Below, one piece after another: positions 1-11,122 of a DNA stretch of 64,000 nucleotides (within the stretch, counting starts at the first letter, position 1; each line of letters begins with the position of its first letter). A model generated the notes under the pieces. It saw only the letters and a program-made list of their open reading frames with translations. It made no database searches and was not told the origin of the DNA. Location: contig CAMZMU010000041.1 in assembly GCA_947311845.1 (NCBI GenBank), positions 134,911,849 through 134,975,848 of the forward strand, in the 5' to 3' direction. Source of the DNA: Poa pratensis. Taxonomy: Eukaryota; Streptophyta; Magnoliopsida; Poales; Poaceae. A program made the position numbers and the translations under genes.

Positions 1-1030
1 CAGAGAAATACAAAATGCTTAAACAAAAAGTGTAAAAAATGTTAAAATATGTTTACACTGCAATTGATGCTTTACTTAGCCTGTAGAGTGTTTTGTCAAG
101 GTCTCAGTCACTCGTACATTGGAATCACCGGCCTGCTGGAGGTCATGATTTCACACTTGCTAGCGAACACATGCTTGTACTTGATGAGTTTAGTAGTCCC
201 AGGGTTAGGCGCTCGTGAGTAAATCTGAATCAATGGCCCAAAATTAAGTCCATGTTTATTATATTTGAGGATACAGAAAGTGAGATTTTACAACATAAAT
301 GTATGCTGCGCAAATTTGCCTAATGTCTAATTCTGAGATATCTTTGAGCTCAGATGGCAATAAGAACATCATATGGTTGACTGGGTATGAATGACAGATA
401 ACCATGGCACAACTACTTGTGGATCATGTGCTAATTCTTGGTATTTGTCTAATAATACTTTTATGAAAAACTCCAGAGAAGGTCCTGACAATTTGCCTCA
501 TTATTTGTTGTATAACTTTGAGACAAGCATTGCACCCTCCCCGAATAATGAGCTTAAGGCATTTGAGGAGTGGTAAGGAGAAATGTTTCTACTTACTAAT
601 TTACAGAATACAGATGCAACTATATGGACTAAACAATAGTTTCTTTGCTTCTCATATATAGCCGGTACCTGGTTAGTGGTTATACATATTCCTTCAAACA
701 TAACCAGTTCATAATGCAATTTCTAGGATGAATCTAGTGGCAACCAAGGGTAGTTTAAGATAGATAAATTATATTTCAATGTGCCAAAAGTACCTATTGG
801 AAATAAATATTAATTATTGAAAACAATAACCTTAGGTTGAGCTTAAGAACTATGAATGAGCTCACATAGATCTACACAGAAATTGCTATAAAACCAAAAA
901 AACCACCACCTCGGCCGACAACGTAAAATTGGATGGAAGATTGTGCAATATGGTTTGAAACTGGCATCCTTTTTGTGGTTATCTGTTATCATGATGAGTT
1001 ACCTGATAACAAACTATGTTTCATGTCTAG
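1..1030 (+). other. intron upstream of the first visible PBB exon
   Basis: This AT-rich stretch carries no exon that I can match to the missing N-terminal part of the proteasome gene that starts at 1031. It ends in a usable acceptor (CTAG before GATGCTGTGG). I therefore read it as part of a long intron whose upstream exons lie outside the window. A 61-codon open frame at 391-576 has no recognisable features. Confidence 0.6.
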
Positions 1031-2624
1031 GATGCTGTGGTTCTTGGGGCAGACACAAGGGCAACCGAGGGTCCTATAGTTGCTGATAAGAACTGCGAGA
1101 AAATTCATTTCATGGCACCTAACATATACTGCTGTGGTGCTGGAACTGCTGCTGACACGGAGGCTGTGACAGGTTAGAAGTTATTGACTGAAAGAAACCA
1201 AACTAATCCTCGTTTGTTTCCTTGTATTCATCTGTGCATCTATCACACAAACATCATAATGTGTGCTCTTACTCCAGATATGGTCAGCTCCCAGCTACAA
1301 CTTCACCGTTATGCTACTGGTCGCGAGTCAAGAGTTGTGACCACCCTTACACTACTGAAGACACACCTGTTTAACTACCAAGGTCATGTCAGTGCTGCTC
1401 TGGTTCTTGGCGGAGTAGATGTAACTGGACCTCATCTACACACTGTAAGTGGCTATAAGTACACTTGTTTGATGCTCTTCTGGAAAAGAAATTCTGGGTA
1501 ATTTATTAACTTTTGCATCCATAGGTTTATCCACATGGCTCCACAGATACTCTTCCTTTTGCCACGATGGGTTCTGGATCCCTTGCTGCAATGTCTGTGT
1601 TTGAATCAAAGTACAAAGAAGGCCTCACTGTAAGTGAAAAATGCAATAGTTCCTGCACTTATGCTGATAATATGTACTAAAGAATGCTTTTTATCCTCTA
1701 GAGGGAGGAGGGGATACAACTTGTAGCTGAGGCAATCTGTGCTGGTATCTTCAATGACTTGGGGAGTGGCAGCAATGTGGATATTTGTGTAATAACGAAG
1801 GTATGTTAGTTCCATAGATGACAAATGCTACTTCAAAGTGTTAGCAAACACTTGATGAAATGTTCACTTGTCAGCGAATGACTTTCCAAACTATTTTCAT
1901 GTCATTTTAATTTTCTAGTGCTCCACGTCTAAAGTCTTTGTTGCACATGGCTAGGAACTGAGCCTAGCTCGGTTGATGGGAGGCGTGGGTGCACACCCCC
2001 ACCACCCCTGTTCGAGTCTTCTTCAACTCGAATTTGGGTGCCTATTTCTTCTATTTTAAATAGTTACCTAGTTCCTCCTAGGCAATCTTGTCTTTTGTTT
2101 GTTGCACATGGCTGACTATAGTTCCCGTAAATCAAATATTCAATTTAATCATATATGCCAGTCCATTATGTCTTTCACCATGCGGGGCAAATTATAAGAT
2201 GCAATTTGTGTAACATTAAGCAGGTGATACAGGGTTGCATTTGATTATCGAAGTGCTCATATTAAGAAAATAAGGCCTGATTTTCTGTGATATTCAGTAG
2301 TATATAAATGTATAATGCACTAGGGTGTTGTTTTTATTCCCCTGTCAGTAACCAAGTTTCCTGTTAACTATACCAGGGGAAAACAGAGTACTTGCGAAAC
2401 CACCAGGAACCAAATCCAAGGACTTATGCTAGCTCGAAGGGTTTCAGCTTCACCAAAGGGCATACTGGTAAGTGACTGATGGTGTTATATACGTACATAG
2501 CAGTGCTCGAGTGATACCAAGTTAAAAATAATCCCATCTGTCCTTTGCAGAGGTATTGTCCACAAAGATCACACAGCCAAAGCTGAAGCCTGAGGTAACC
2601 GAGGGTGATGCCATGGAGGAGTAA
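1031..2624 (+). CDS. PBB: 20S proteasome subunit beta type-7 (PBB), 5'-partial
   Basis: Six exons join in phase: 1031-1172, 1278-1444, 1525-1629, 1702-1800, 2377-2467 and 2551-2624 (TAA). They encode about 225 residues. The reading starts [14 protein letters not shown], continues through [20 protein letters not shown] and GSGSNVD, and ends [10 protein letters not shown]. This is the plant beta-7 (PBB1/PBB2) sequence nearly residue for residue. In this family the subunit sits in the beta ring of the 20S core and provides the trypsin-like activity. The N-terminal threonine nucleophile and propeptide (about 45-50 residues) must lie in exons left of the window. The conserved Asp of GADTRATEG and the Lys of CEKIH are present. 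All introns have GT-AG ends, no frame is broken, and intron 1801-2376 carries a SINE. Expression should be constitutive from family knowledge; the promoter is not in view. Confidence 0.96.
1937..2113 (+). mobile_element. tRNA-derived SINE with 16-bp target duplication, in a PBB intron
   Basis: The insert spans about 1953-2097. It is flanked by perfect 16-bp direct repeats TTTGTTGCACATGGCT at 1937-1952 and 2098-2113. It contains a box-A-like TAGCTCGGTTGATGGG near 1965 and a box-B-like GTTCGAGTC near 2010, so it has an internal RNA polymerase III promoter layout. It ends in a T-rich tail. This fits a grass SINE such as the Au family; the family name is an inference. It lies in the sense orientation between PBB exons and does not touch splice sites. 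Confidence 0.85.
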
Positions 2625-3369
2625 TCTCACGTGTTTGCATTCAGATCAGCAGTTATATCCTCAATTTGTGTGGTTTCTGTTTTTCTCAGCAGATATGCTA
2701 GATAAAAAAGAATGGATGTATTTTGTTGTACTAGCTGGAGGTAGCTGGAGTTAGTGGAGACTTTTTATGCCAAAGATGTCTCGACGTTCACGGGTGCTTC
2801 TTGATGCAGATGTGAGGATTTACTAGTCTGTGATGCTAGTGTCTGTGTCATGCCAGTGCTTCATCAATAGGTGCTGTAGATGTCTCATGTTTATCGTCCC
2901 TCATATGAACAGAGTCATTTTCCTTATTGAATTGCGGCAGTCAAACTATATTCCCTTATTGAAGAATTCTTCCATGGTTCTTGTTCTGATATGCATATAG
3001 TTTCTCATTGTATCTGTTATCTGAAGGCAGTAGTTCGAACCTCCACTTCATCTGAATCCTAACCGATTAACCGGCTCATAACACTTTAAATCGTTTTTAT
3101 CGCACGCTGTAGTTGTCACAGTGAAAAAAGGGTGGCCAAGAAAATCTTTGCCCAACTAAATACGCTGGGAGGATGGGTCTTGCAAACAAATTCTAGTGTA
3201 CTCGCAAGAATGATAGCGTTGTGGACAGATTTTTTTCCTGACTTATGGGTCCTGCTAAGAGAGCTAAACGTTGATGCATATTTATACTTCTTAAACTCAA
3301 ACTCGTATCCAGTTATTTTCTTAAGAAGGTATAGATTTTTTTAATGCTGCACACGTTCTACTTTAGCTG
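2625..3369 (+). other. PBB 3' UTR and downstream flank
   Basis: AT-rich sequence follows the PBB stop codon. The first 350-400 bases are the likely 3' UTR. No poly(A) signal can be assigned with confidence and no further gene is seen before the LTR-like element that begins at 3370. Confidence 0.5.
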
Positions 3370-4128
3370 TGTAACGGACCGATTTTTGGAGTTTTCAAAA
3401 ACTTTTCTCTGAAAATGAGTACTAGAAATTTTTGTTCGAATAAGTAAATGTTAAAGGGAATTTTTATACACAAACGATTTAAATTGAATTAATACCAACG
3501 AGAATAAATCTTAATTTATCGTCCTTGAAACTTGGTCTGTATTTTAAATATTTTCGGCATATTAAAATATGCTACTCTAAAATTTCATTTCGTTTTCAGA
3601 GTTCATTTGGTATTTTTCCGGAGCTTTATTGCATTTTCTGGATTTCACTAAAAGGAAAATCTATTTCTTTTCTTTCTTATGTCTTGGAATTAATTTTCCA
3701 ATTTCATTCTTATTGGTTTTGACCCTAGGCCATGCACATGCATGTGTGCATTTCCATGACTTTGGTCGGACTCCTGTGCATACCTAGTATAGGCACCGAT
3801 CGATCCATCCTTGCCTAATTTTTCTCCTCTTTTCTTTTTCTTTCCTTGACCTGTACGTGAACCAGTACACCTACCCATTGTTGTTCTTTTCTTTCTTTCC
3901 TGGTAATCACCGAAGCAAGCAGACCGGTTATTTACTCTCTTTCTATACAGTCATATCGATCCAATCTCACCCGAGTATAGGCTCACAGATCGATCCTCCT
4001 CTTTTCTTTTCTTTTTCTTGTTCAGAGTTTTTTTTTGATACACTTTTTTTTTTTGATACACTTTCTTGTTCAGAGTTGTGCTGCCTAGTCGCACCAGCCC
4101 AGCGCTCCTTTGCTCTTACGCCTCACGG

Positions 4129-4825
4129 ACGAGACACAGGGCCGTCTCTAGAAATTCGGGGCCCCGGAGCAAAATGCAAAACGGGCCCTAAATTTTACAA
4201 AAGCTCGGAGTATTAAGTAAATCATACTCTGACTTAATTATTTAACTTCCAAATGTCTTATTTTGCTATTTATTGAAATAAAAGCTTTTCAAGTGCTTGC
4301 AAAACACTTAACTGTCAATAGTTTGTAAACTTTGCCGATCTGGTCTGTCCAAGAAAAAACTTTCACATTGCTACATTTTTATAGCAATTCTCGGTTACTA
4401 GCTGAAAATCTAAAACAGCTGATCGCCAACCAACCATACACATGCTCTTTCTTTATTGACGAATAACACAAGGCCGAGCATTATTTTTCTTATTTAGTTG
4501 AGACCTACAAGCAGTAGTAACCCGCTGATCTAGCTAGCAGTGATGACTGATGATAATGTTTAGCTACACCACACATCGTGACTATTTCAAGTGCCCCCAC
4601 TGACCTGACGCAGCAGAGGAGAGAGTCAGCTACTAGCGTCTTATATTCAGGCGTGCAAGACGAACGGACTGGCCTGCAAGCTACAACAGGATGAGCCTTG
4701 TGTTCTACGGTTATTATCCCTTAATGCTTGATTATTGTGATATGGGGGGCCCACTATTTTGGAGGCCCTGAGGCCTGAGCAGCCGTGCACCTCGCGCACC
4801 CTTGTAGACGGGCCCTGACGAGACA
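4129..4825. mobile_element. non-autonomous hAT element with 8-bp target duplication
   Basis: The element spans 4137-4817 (681 bp). It is flanked by perfect 8-bp repeats ACGAGACA at 4129-4136 and 4818-4825. Both ends read inward as CAGGGCC followed by GTCT (the right end has one extra C), with GGGGCCC-rich subterminal sequence on each side. An 8-bp duplication and CAGGG ends are diagnostic of the hAT superfamily. No transposase frame is present. It is nested inside element F, so it is younger than F. Confidence 0.88.
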
Positions 4826-5319
4826 TAGTCCCAGCCCAGCCGAGTGAAGCTTCGCTGCTTCTTCTTCCCCCAGGGATTTACAGCACCAGCCAGAAACGGC
4901 AGCTCGTACCTGAAACTGCCGCATCAAATTCTCTTTACTCCCTATTCATTTTCCAGTCTGTCCCGAAGGTGCAAAACGCCCAGTAAGTCCAGGGTTGCTC
5001 TGCCGCCTCGCTTCTGCCCATAGAAAGCACCGAGTCGACCACTTCTTGATCTTCTTTTCCATCTCGACTCGCCAGCATAAGCCCTCTCTCTCTCCCCACG
5101 ATCCAATCTCGTGAAGCCTCGGTCAGACTGTTTACGGACGCCGCCTGCGTTCCCGGCGACTCCAGCTCCGCCAGGACGAACTGATGTGCCAGAAGAACCA
5201 CGAGGAGGAGCTGGACCGAGCCAGGTGACCAGAAGATCGAAATGTTGATAGCAGCTGACGAATTCTGCAACTCCATCTGCTCGGTTCATCAACTTCGTCG
5301 GATGAATTCTTTGCGCATG
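4826..5319 (+). other. GC-rich transcribed-leader-like segment of element F
   Basis: This GC-rich block follows the hAT insertion and ends at a good donor (GCATG followed by GTGAGAACC, GT at 5320). Several overlapping frames are open on both strands. One on the minus strand (4935-5276, 113 aa) starts with a hydrophobic stretch. None matches a family I know. Because it lies inside element F and matches the position of the leader in element E, I treat it as LTR leader sequence rather than an independent gene. Confidence 0.45.
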
Positions 5320-7733
5320 GTGAGAACCACATCAATTACTTTGCACAGTAGTCTCATATCATGTATCCCTACTTCCTAGACAAGTTTCTGCAGACCATAT
5401 GTGCCTTTCGCCATGCCAGCTCTTAACCATGCCATCCAATGTCGGCATGGTTATACCATCCTCAATTTTCAACACAATTTGTGCAATCCTTTCGCGTCAC
5501 TTTATGCAAATAATCACAACTAGTCCAGAGGAGAAGACGATCTCCAATCTGACCACCAAAGGGAAAACACCATTGATGCCAATTCGTTAGAGACCAACAT
5601 CATCTTTTCATCTCATATTCTGTTGATCTTTAGGTTTCGTACACCATATGTCAAAGTGTTTAGTAGACCCTAGGAACCATATGGTGGAAGTATATTTTAT
5701 ATCTATTGGGTAGAATTTAAGTTGGGTTTTTATATATTTACAGTTGGGTCAAATTCAAATGGTATTTGAATTATGTGCTTGGTTTTGTGTGTGATTTCTT
5801 TTTCTTAGTTAAATCACATGTGTAGGAGTTGTATGTAATTTTTGTATATTAGTGGGTGACATGTTTAGACGTTCATTGTATTTAAATAGTAGTTTGTCGA
5901 TTATTATTAGAAATATAATTGCTCGCAGTACTTTGTAATTATTCATATGCTTGGCATTGTTTAATAATATACGTGTTGTTGATGCATGTTTATTTCTTTT
6001 ATTCATATATGGCTTGTTACTACTAGTTTTTCTACTTAATGCGTGTCTAAGCTAAGTTTTGCTTAGTAATAGTTTATTGCATATTTCGTACTTTTGCAAA
6101 GTATGTTAGTACTTTATAAGAAGATGGTATTCTTTTATTGCTCATGTTGTTTAGTAGCTCATGTATAAACTTAGTTGTTGTATTCATGCTATAAGTAACA
6201 TACTGTGATTTTACATTGCGTTGTTTGTCTAGTTTAAATATTCATGCTTAGCTATCTTTGTATCTTGTGTACCTTGTGTTTCATATGATGTTTAGTTCTA
6301 TTTATTCTAATAGCATATCTTTGTGCTAGGATGTATGTTAATGTCTTGCATGTATGTATAGCTATATAGGATCTAACTTCATGTCACATTGGATTGCTCA
6401 GTTCTCTATGTTGTGTTTATGAATGTTCAGATTCTTTTCATGTTAGCATTGCTTATTGTACAGTGCTTTGTCTCTATGCATACAAGCATGGTTTTACTTG
6501 TTAACTAGATAATAATATGCTTTTAATGGTTGTTTAGTTCTATATGTATGTAGTGTGTCTCATACATGTATGTTACCTTATTTCTATGTTACTTGTTGTA
6601 GTACATCATCCCATGCCTATCGTAGTTGAATGTCATGTTAGTATTGCATGATAATATTGTTGTGTATATGCTTGTGAGCATGCGTTTTCTTGTAAGTATA
6701 GTGTTGATTGGCATGCGTTTTCTTGTGAGTACAGTGTTGATTGGCATGCGTGTGCTCTTGTAGTATATACACCTGTATGCTTTGGCATCTAATGCTAGTA
6801 ATGTTAAGCTTGACTGTTAATTTGTGCCATGCTATATTATCTCTCAAATGTATCGTCTTGTATATCCTTGGTGATTGCTCATATAGTGTTGTGTTATGAC
6901 CTTGCGTAGTACATACTATGTTTTGTTGATATATGCTTGTAATTATATTCATTTTATGGAAGGTATTTAAAAGATGTTTATGCATAGATAGCATATCTAA
7001 TTTGATATCTTGTTATGGCATGATTCATATGTTTTAGATATTGTTACACCATGTTTAGTCCTTGGATTATTATCATTGAATTATAGCTCTGGTAGAATTT
7101 ATTTATTGTATGTTAACCTTATGTGTTGCGGTGTATAGCTAGATGATTCGCTCGTGTAATGCATGTGTTCCCATAGTAATAACTCTAGCTTGCGATTGTT
7201 GTTCTTTTATGATGATGATGTTTAGCTTAGTTTTTGTGCTATTATATGCTTATGATAGCATGCTAGATAATCCTTGATACTATTTATATTACTAGTATGA
7301 TAGGAATTGCTTGATGATTGCAAACTAGTATGATATGGTTTGTTCATATGTTTTGTTTATATGTTTGCTAGTTATCTAGTTATGCTACACTATGTTATTT
7401 GAGTTTACTGGGTTACACGGGTAAGACCAACTATGGTATAACCCTATGTCGGGTTTGTAGACAGTTAGATATAGTAAGATCTATATGTATCTCTTTATGA
7501 CGACATTCTATTTTGGTAATCTATCCTACCATCCTATTCATGCCATTTGATTCATATCCGAGTTGCCACAACTCACTTTCACAATTCTATCAAGTTGTCC
7601 TATCTTCTTCTTCAACTACTACTCCCATCATTATCATTTGTATTTCATTTGGATTTGGTAATTATTGCTTTGGTATTTATTTGGTTGCCATTTTCTATCG
7701 TTACGACGAGGGGAGTGACGTGGATATAATCAG
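5320..7733 (+). other. AT-rich intron-like part of element F
   Basis: About 2.4 kb of AT-rich sequence lies between the leader donor at 5320 and the putative acceptor ending at 7733. A 63-codon frame at 5399-5590 follows a CTGCAG acceptor-like site but has no recognisable match. Nothing else is supported here. Confidence 0.35.
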
Positions 7734-7773
7734 CTTACTGAAGAACGTGGATGTAATCAGCTTATTGAAGAAG
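7720..7773 (+). repeat. 27-bp tandem duplication
   Basis: The unit at 7720-7746 (GTGGATATAATCAGC through CTGAAGAAC) is repeated at 7747-7773 with three substitutions. It lies within the putative middle exon of element F and keeps the frame because 27 is a multiple of three. Confidence 0.85.
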
Positions 7774-8972
7774 AAGGATTCATCAACGAAGGCATGCCCC
7801 CCTCTCATGTTTTATCCTATGTTTTAAAAGGGTCATTCTTTATTGTTTTAAAATTATGCATGCTATTTTAAATTTACTGGCGTGTCGATTGACACACCAG
7901 TCTGATCCGCTTATCGCCTTATATACTTGATACTCTGAGTAGAAATTATATAGTAATCCTGTAGAGTAGAAATGCTTAGCCATGCTTAATAATCAGTAGG
8001 ATATCTTTATCTTGCCTCTTCGGAGGAATTGGTTGACCCTTGGGTCACAAACATCTTTCTGAACTTGATGGGCTCGTTGAGCTTGACTGATGATCCATTG
8101 TTGCTTCCTCTCTACTCTACCTTCTACTCTGGGTGAAATTTACCATCTAACACTAGCGTGGGCGACTGCTGGATCAACAATGAAGGAGCGATTGGCTGCC
8201 CTTCACAAGCTGAAGGGGGCAATCCATCGTCCGTGCCGCATAAGGGCCCTAATAAGTCTTGGATTTGAAGATTGTGACCACCGTACAACCACATGCTATA
8301 TGGGCTCTGGCTTCGTCAAGTAAGTTAGTCAGCCTTTGATGTCGATGTCGCCGTACCGCAGATGGGGTGTCTGCCTACGGGAGAACCTTCGGCACAGATG
8401 GGGGACCGGTTTGGGGACATACTCTCAGTTCCGGCGCCATACCCGGTGGGCATGTCACATCTTTGGGGGATCTAGCTAAAAGACCTTGTCACGAATTCTC
8501 TATTACTATGCTAGCGACGGCTGGTTGCAATTAGGCGAGTTTGTGACATGTGGTGAAAGTGTACCACCTCTGCAGAGTGTAAAACTATTCGAATAGCCGT
8601 GTCCACGGTCATGGACGACACATGAATCTTTCTTGATATACAGGATCCTGTTTTGCTACTTCCTCTACCCCTATTATGAAATCCTATGGAGAACGTGAGG
8701 TGTCGAGGACACTCACTTTGATGAGAAATACTACACTGAATACAAAACCTGTTTTCGTCTAAAAGCGTTTTATCAAAACTATTATGGTATTGTAAATAAA
8801 ATTGGCTTTTATGCAAAAGAACCATACAACCTTCCTTTGAAGCCACATGTAGCTATTATAAGTTTGCATGAGGGGGCACGCTGAGTACATTATTATGTAC
8901 TCATCGCATTGCTTTGTTGATTATTCAGAGCACGACGAAGAAGGAGAAGACCACTACTACAACGACGCTTAA
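7734..8972 (+). other. putative spliced ORF end in element F (middle and terminal exon)
   Basis: A middle exon at 7734-7791 follows an AATCAG acceptor and ends in G before a GC donor (7792-7793). A terminal exon at 8929-8972 follows ATTATTCAG. Joined at phase 1, the terminal exon reads HDEEGEDHYYNDA and stops at 8970-8972. The intron would be 1137 bp and of the GC-AG class. Element E has a matching arrangement with an intron of 1148 bp. Both introns contain ATGCTTAGCCATGCTTA early on and GTGTCCACGGT...GGAC later. No start codon can be assigned, so coding status is unproven. Confidence 0.35.
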
Positions 8973-9215
8973 AAGTGAGGCCTCGTGCACTACATCGACT
9001 GCCTGTGGCTAGATGGAGACACTTCGTAGTTATATTTCTGCTGAGCTTTCTGATTGTAATAAATGTCACAAGACATTTCGCTATTGCTATTCAAACTATG
9101 TAATAATATTTTTTTGAACGTTCTGCAATGGTATCATTTCGCTGTGTTGTCAACATTGATTTTGGGATTGACATGATTACACAGTAGGTCTGGAAGTGTA
9201 ATTCCGATCCTCACA

Positions 9216-9545
9216 AGCTGCTCTTGGGTTGAGTGGGGTGGAGAATAGCCACCAAGAGTTGGTTCAGCACGTCCCTGAAAATGTAAGCAGGGCTCTGTAC
9301 TGCCGTCCAAATTTATTGGAATGCCAGAGTTCCAGGTCAAAAAAAAAAAAAACACTCGCTTTTTTTTTTTTTATGGAAAAAGGACTCCGCTAGGAACCGG
9401 CAACGACACGGGCTCTAAGGGTTTGGCTATTTCTACTAGAGCCCACTAGTTTAGGCCCAAAAGAAGCACTACCTCGAATAGGGTTTAGTCTTCCAGTCCC
9501 CGAAGCCTCCGGCGATTCCAAAAGGCAAAACCCCTGTCTCACGCC
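9216..9545 (+). promoter_or_regulatory. GCK gene promoter and 5' leader with site II and telobox motifs
   Basis: This is the only sequence between element F and the GCK start codon. It contains GGCCCA at 9454-9459 (a site II TGGGCC core on the minus strand) and TAGGGTTTA at 9479-9487 (telobox AAACCCTA on the minus strand). In plants these two motifs commonly mark housekeeping genes for ribosomes and mitochondria. The start context CACGCCATGGGAG is a strong monocot initiation context. Confidence 0.55.
9339..9372. repeat. A14/T13 inverted homopolymer repeat
   Basis: Fourteen A residues (9339-9352), a 7-base spacer CACTCGC and thirteen T residues (9360-9372) form a perfect potential hairpin about 175 bp upstream of the GCK start codon. 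It could also mark the tail of an old retroposon. Confidence 0.85.
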
Positions 9546-10090
9546 ATGGGAGTCGCCGCCTCCGCCGCCTCTTCTCCCCGGAGGCCGCCGCGCCCGCCGC
9601 CTCTTCTCCCCCGGAGGCAGCCGCGCCCGCCGCCGATCCACCAGCCAAAGAAGATATCCAGCCTGCCGCCGCCGCAGATGCGCCGCCGGAGCCCGCCGAC
9701 TCACCGGCAAAAGAAGAGATCCAGTCCGCCGCGGAGGCGGCGGGGGATACGGTGGTCTTTGACGCCGCCGCGGAAGCCGGTGGGGAGGAGGAGGAGGAGG
9801 CGGAGTGCGGCTTCTGCCTGTACATGAAGGGCGGCGGGTGCAAGGACGAGTTCGTGGAGTGGGAGAAGTGCCTGGAGGACGCGCAGGAGAAGGGCGCCGA
9901 CGTCGTCGAGCACTGCGCCCAGGTCACCGTCGCGCTGCGCAGCTGCATGCTCGTCCACGAGGACTACTACGAGCCCATCCTCCGCGTCGAGCGCCGTATG
10001 AGCCAGGATCTGGAGAGCGCCGAGGCCGAGGAGCAGGCAAAGGAGGTGGTGCTGGTGTTTGAGGAGAAGAAGGAAGATGTTGCGGCCTGA
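9546..10090 (+). CDS. GCK-domain protein, single exon, one-base frame break near the N terminus
   Basis: The C-terminal 112 residues (from 9752) contain a complete GCK domain: ECGFCLYMKGGGCKDEF, then EKCLEDAQEKG, EHCAQV and RSCMLVHEDYYEPIL, with all six conserved cysteines, followed by an acidic tail ending KEDVAA. Upstream the same frame stays open to 9482 but has no ATG. The ATG with ideal context at 9546 is in a different frame. An Ala/Pro-rich repeat shows why. TCTTCT is followed by CCCC at 9576-9579 in the first copy but by CCCCC at 9608-9612 in the second, so one C is missing. Allowing for that base, the product is 181 aa. GCK proteins are plant-specific small cysteine-rich proteins without a settled biochemical role. 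The gene converges on LSG1. Either the base is a consensus error or translation starts at 9752. Confidence 0.85.
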
Positions 10091-11122
10091 TCGATCCCAC
10101 GCCTAGGTGGGATCTCGTCATTTTTGGTGCAGATTTGAGGCGTCCTAGATGTGAATTCTTTGGTGTCTCCAAAGAATATATGCGATTTTTTGCTTGGAAA
10201 TTATACTTGTTGTGAGTTCTAACTCATGAATTGAGATCTCGAGCTCGAATAATCTGATGCATCGATACTAATTGACATGGTCAGCACTTTTGCTGGATTA
10301 TTTTGTAGTTGCAAATTGCAATTCGTAATTGCCGTTCTTGTTTGAAAACAATTGAAAAGCTTTGCCAGTTTGCCTAGTAATCAGTTACAAAATAAGCTGC
10401 CAAAGAATATATATAAATCGCCCTTTCCTCCATATGGTCGCTAGATGCAGAATGCATCCTCTGCATCGTGCTGATGGGAATTGCCACTTTCATATTGCGT
10501 GTAAATTCGAGCACCATTGCAACAAACTGTAAGAATTTGTGTTTCGAGTATGGATCCATGGATATCAATTTTGTGTCACATAACCTAATTTGATTCAGTG
10601 TTGTTCAAACTCTTCACTTGGACAGTCAAAGAACAAAAAACAGTGAATGAATTAAACATACAAGTGGTTTAGGTGCTGAAGCTGTTCAGTGGTTTGAGTC
10701 GTTGAGACTGTTTTGTTCATCGCCGTGCTAAGTTTAGATGCCAGTTTTTCATCGCCGTGCTAAGTTTAGATGCCAGTTTGACGTTTCAGTTTGTTCATCT
10801 CACATGAGGTTGACCTCTTTAGAGGAAAACACAGGCACCTGTGCGTCCAATTTTACAGCAAGTTCTTCCACGCTTTGTACCTAAAACTCGAGCACATTTT
10901 ACTCCCAGATAAGCTTCATTTACTGGCACAGAACATAACGTTGCAGCAACGCCAGTCGCTCATAGAACTATAGAGTTGAAACAAAACGGAGAAATATTTT
11001 AGGACGACAGTATAGTTTCGACGACATTTTCCATCCAAACGGAGTGGGAACTACTTGTACTGTGGCGGACGCTACAGAGAAAAAGGGTTCGCATGGCAAC
11101 ACAAGCCAGTAAAACTGAAGCA
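10091..11122. other. intergenic region between convergent GCK and LSG1 genes
   Basis: This holds the 3' UTR of the GCK gene, the 3' UTR of LSG1 on the other strand and a 32-bp tandem repeat. No open frame with recognisable content and no transposon end was found. Confidence 0.6.
10716..10779 (+). repeat. 32-bp exact tandem duplication
   Basis: The unit beginning TTCATCGCCGTGCTAAG occurs at 10716-10747 and again, directly adjoining, at 10748-10779, with no difference seen. Confidence 0.9.

Larger units (their letters stand above)
3370..9215 (+). mobile_element. element F: long solo LTR (LARD/Gypsy-like), interrupted by a hAT element
   Basis: The element begins TGTAACGGACC and ends GATCCTCACA. 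It is flanked by a perfect 5-bp duplication AGCTG (3365-3369 and 9216-9220). No polymerase ORF, primer binding site or second LTR is seen, so a solo LTR is the simplest reading. Without the nested hAT it is about 5.16 kb. LTRs that long are known from LARD families such as barley Sukkula; membership is not shown. Internally it has a GC-rich leader (4826-5319) ending at a GT donor, an AT-rich intron-like stretch, a small middle exon and an acidic terminal exon. Element E near 59-62 kb has the same plan. It lies 745 bp after the PBB stop and 330 bp before the GCK start codon. Confidence 0.6.

Noticed and set aside
1953..2040. Possible tRNA gene (box A and box B)
   Set aside because: No cloverleaf can be formed around the boxes and the sequence is bounded by a 16-bp target duplication, so it is a tRNA-derived SINE.
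4935..5292. Two overlapping minus-strand frames (113 and 116 codons), one with a signal-peptide-like start
   Set aside because: They lie in the GC-rich leader of element F, overlap each other in different frames, match no family I know, and GC-rich DNA easily gives long chance frames.
6638..6994. A 118-codon minus-strand frame rich in His, Thr and Lys
   Set aside because: It is a product of simple AT-rich repeats within the intron-like part of element F.
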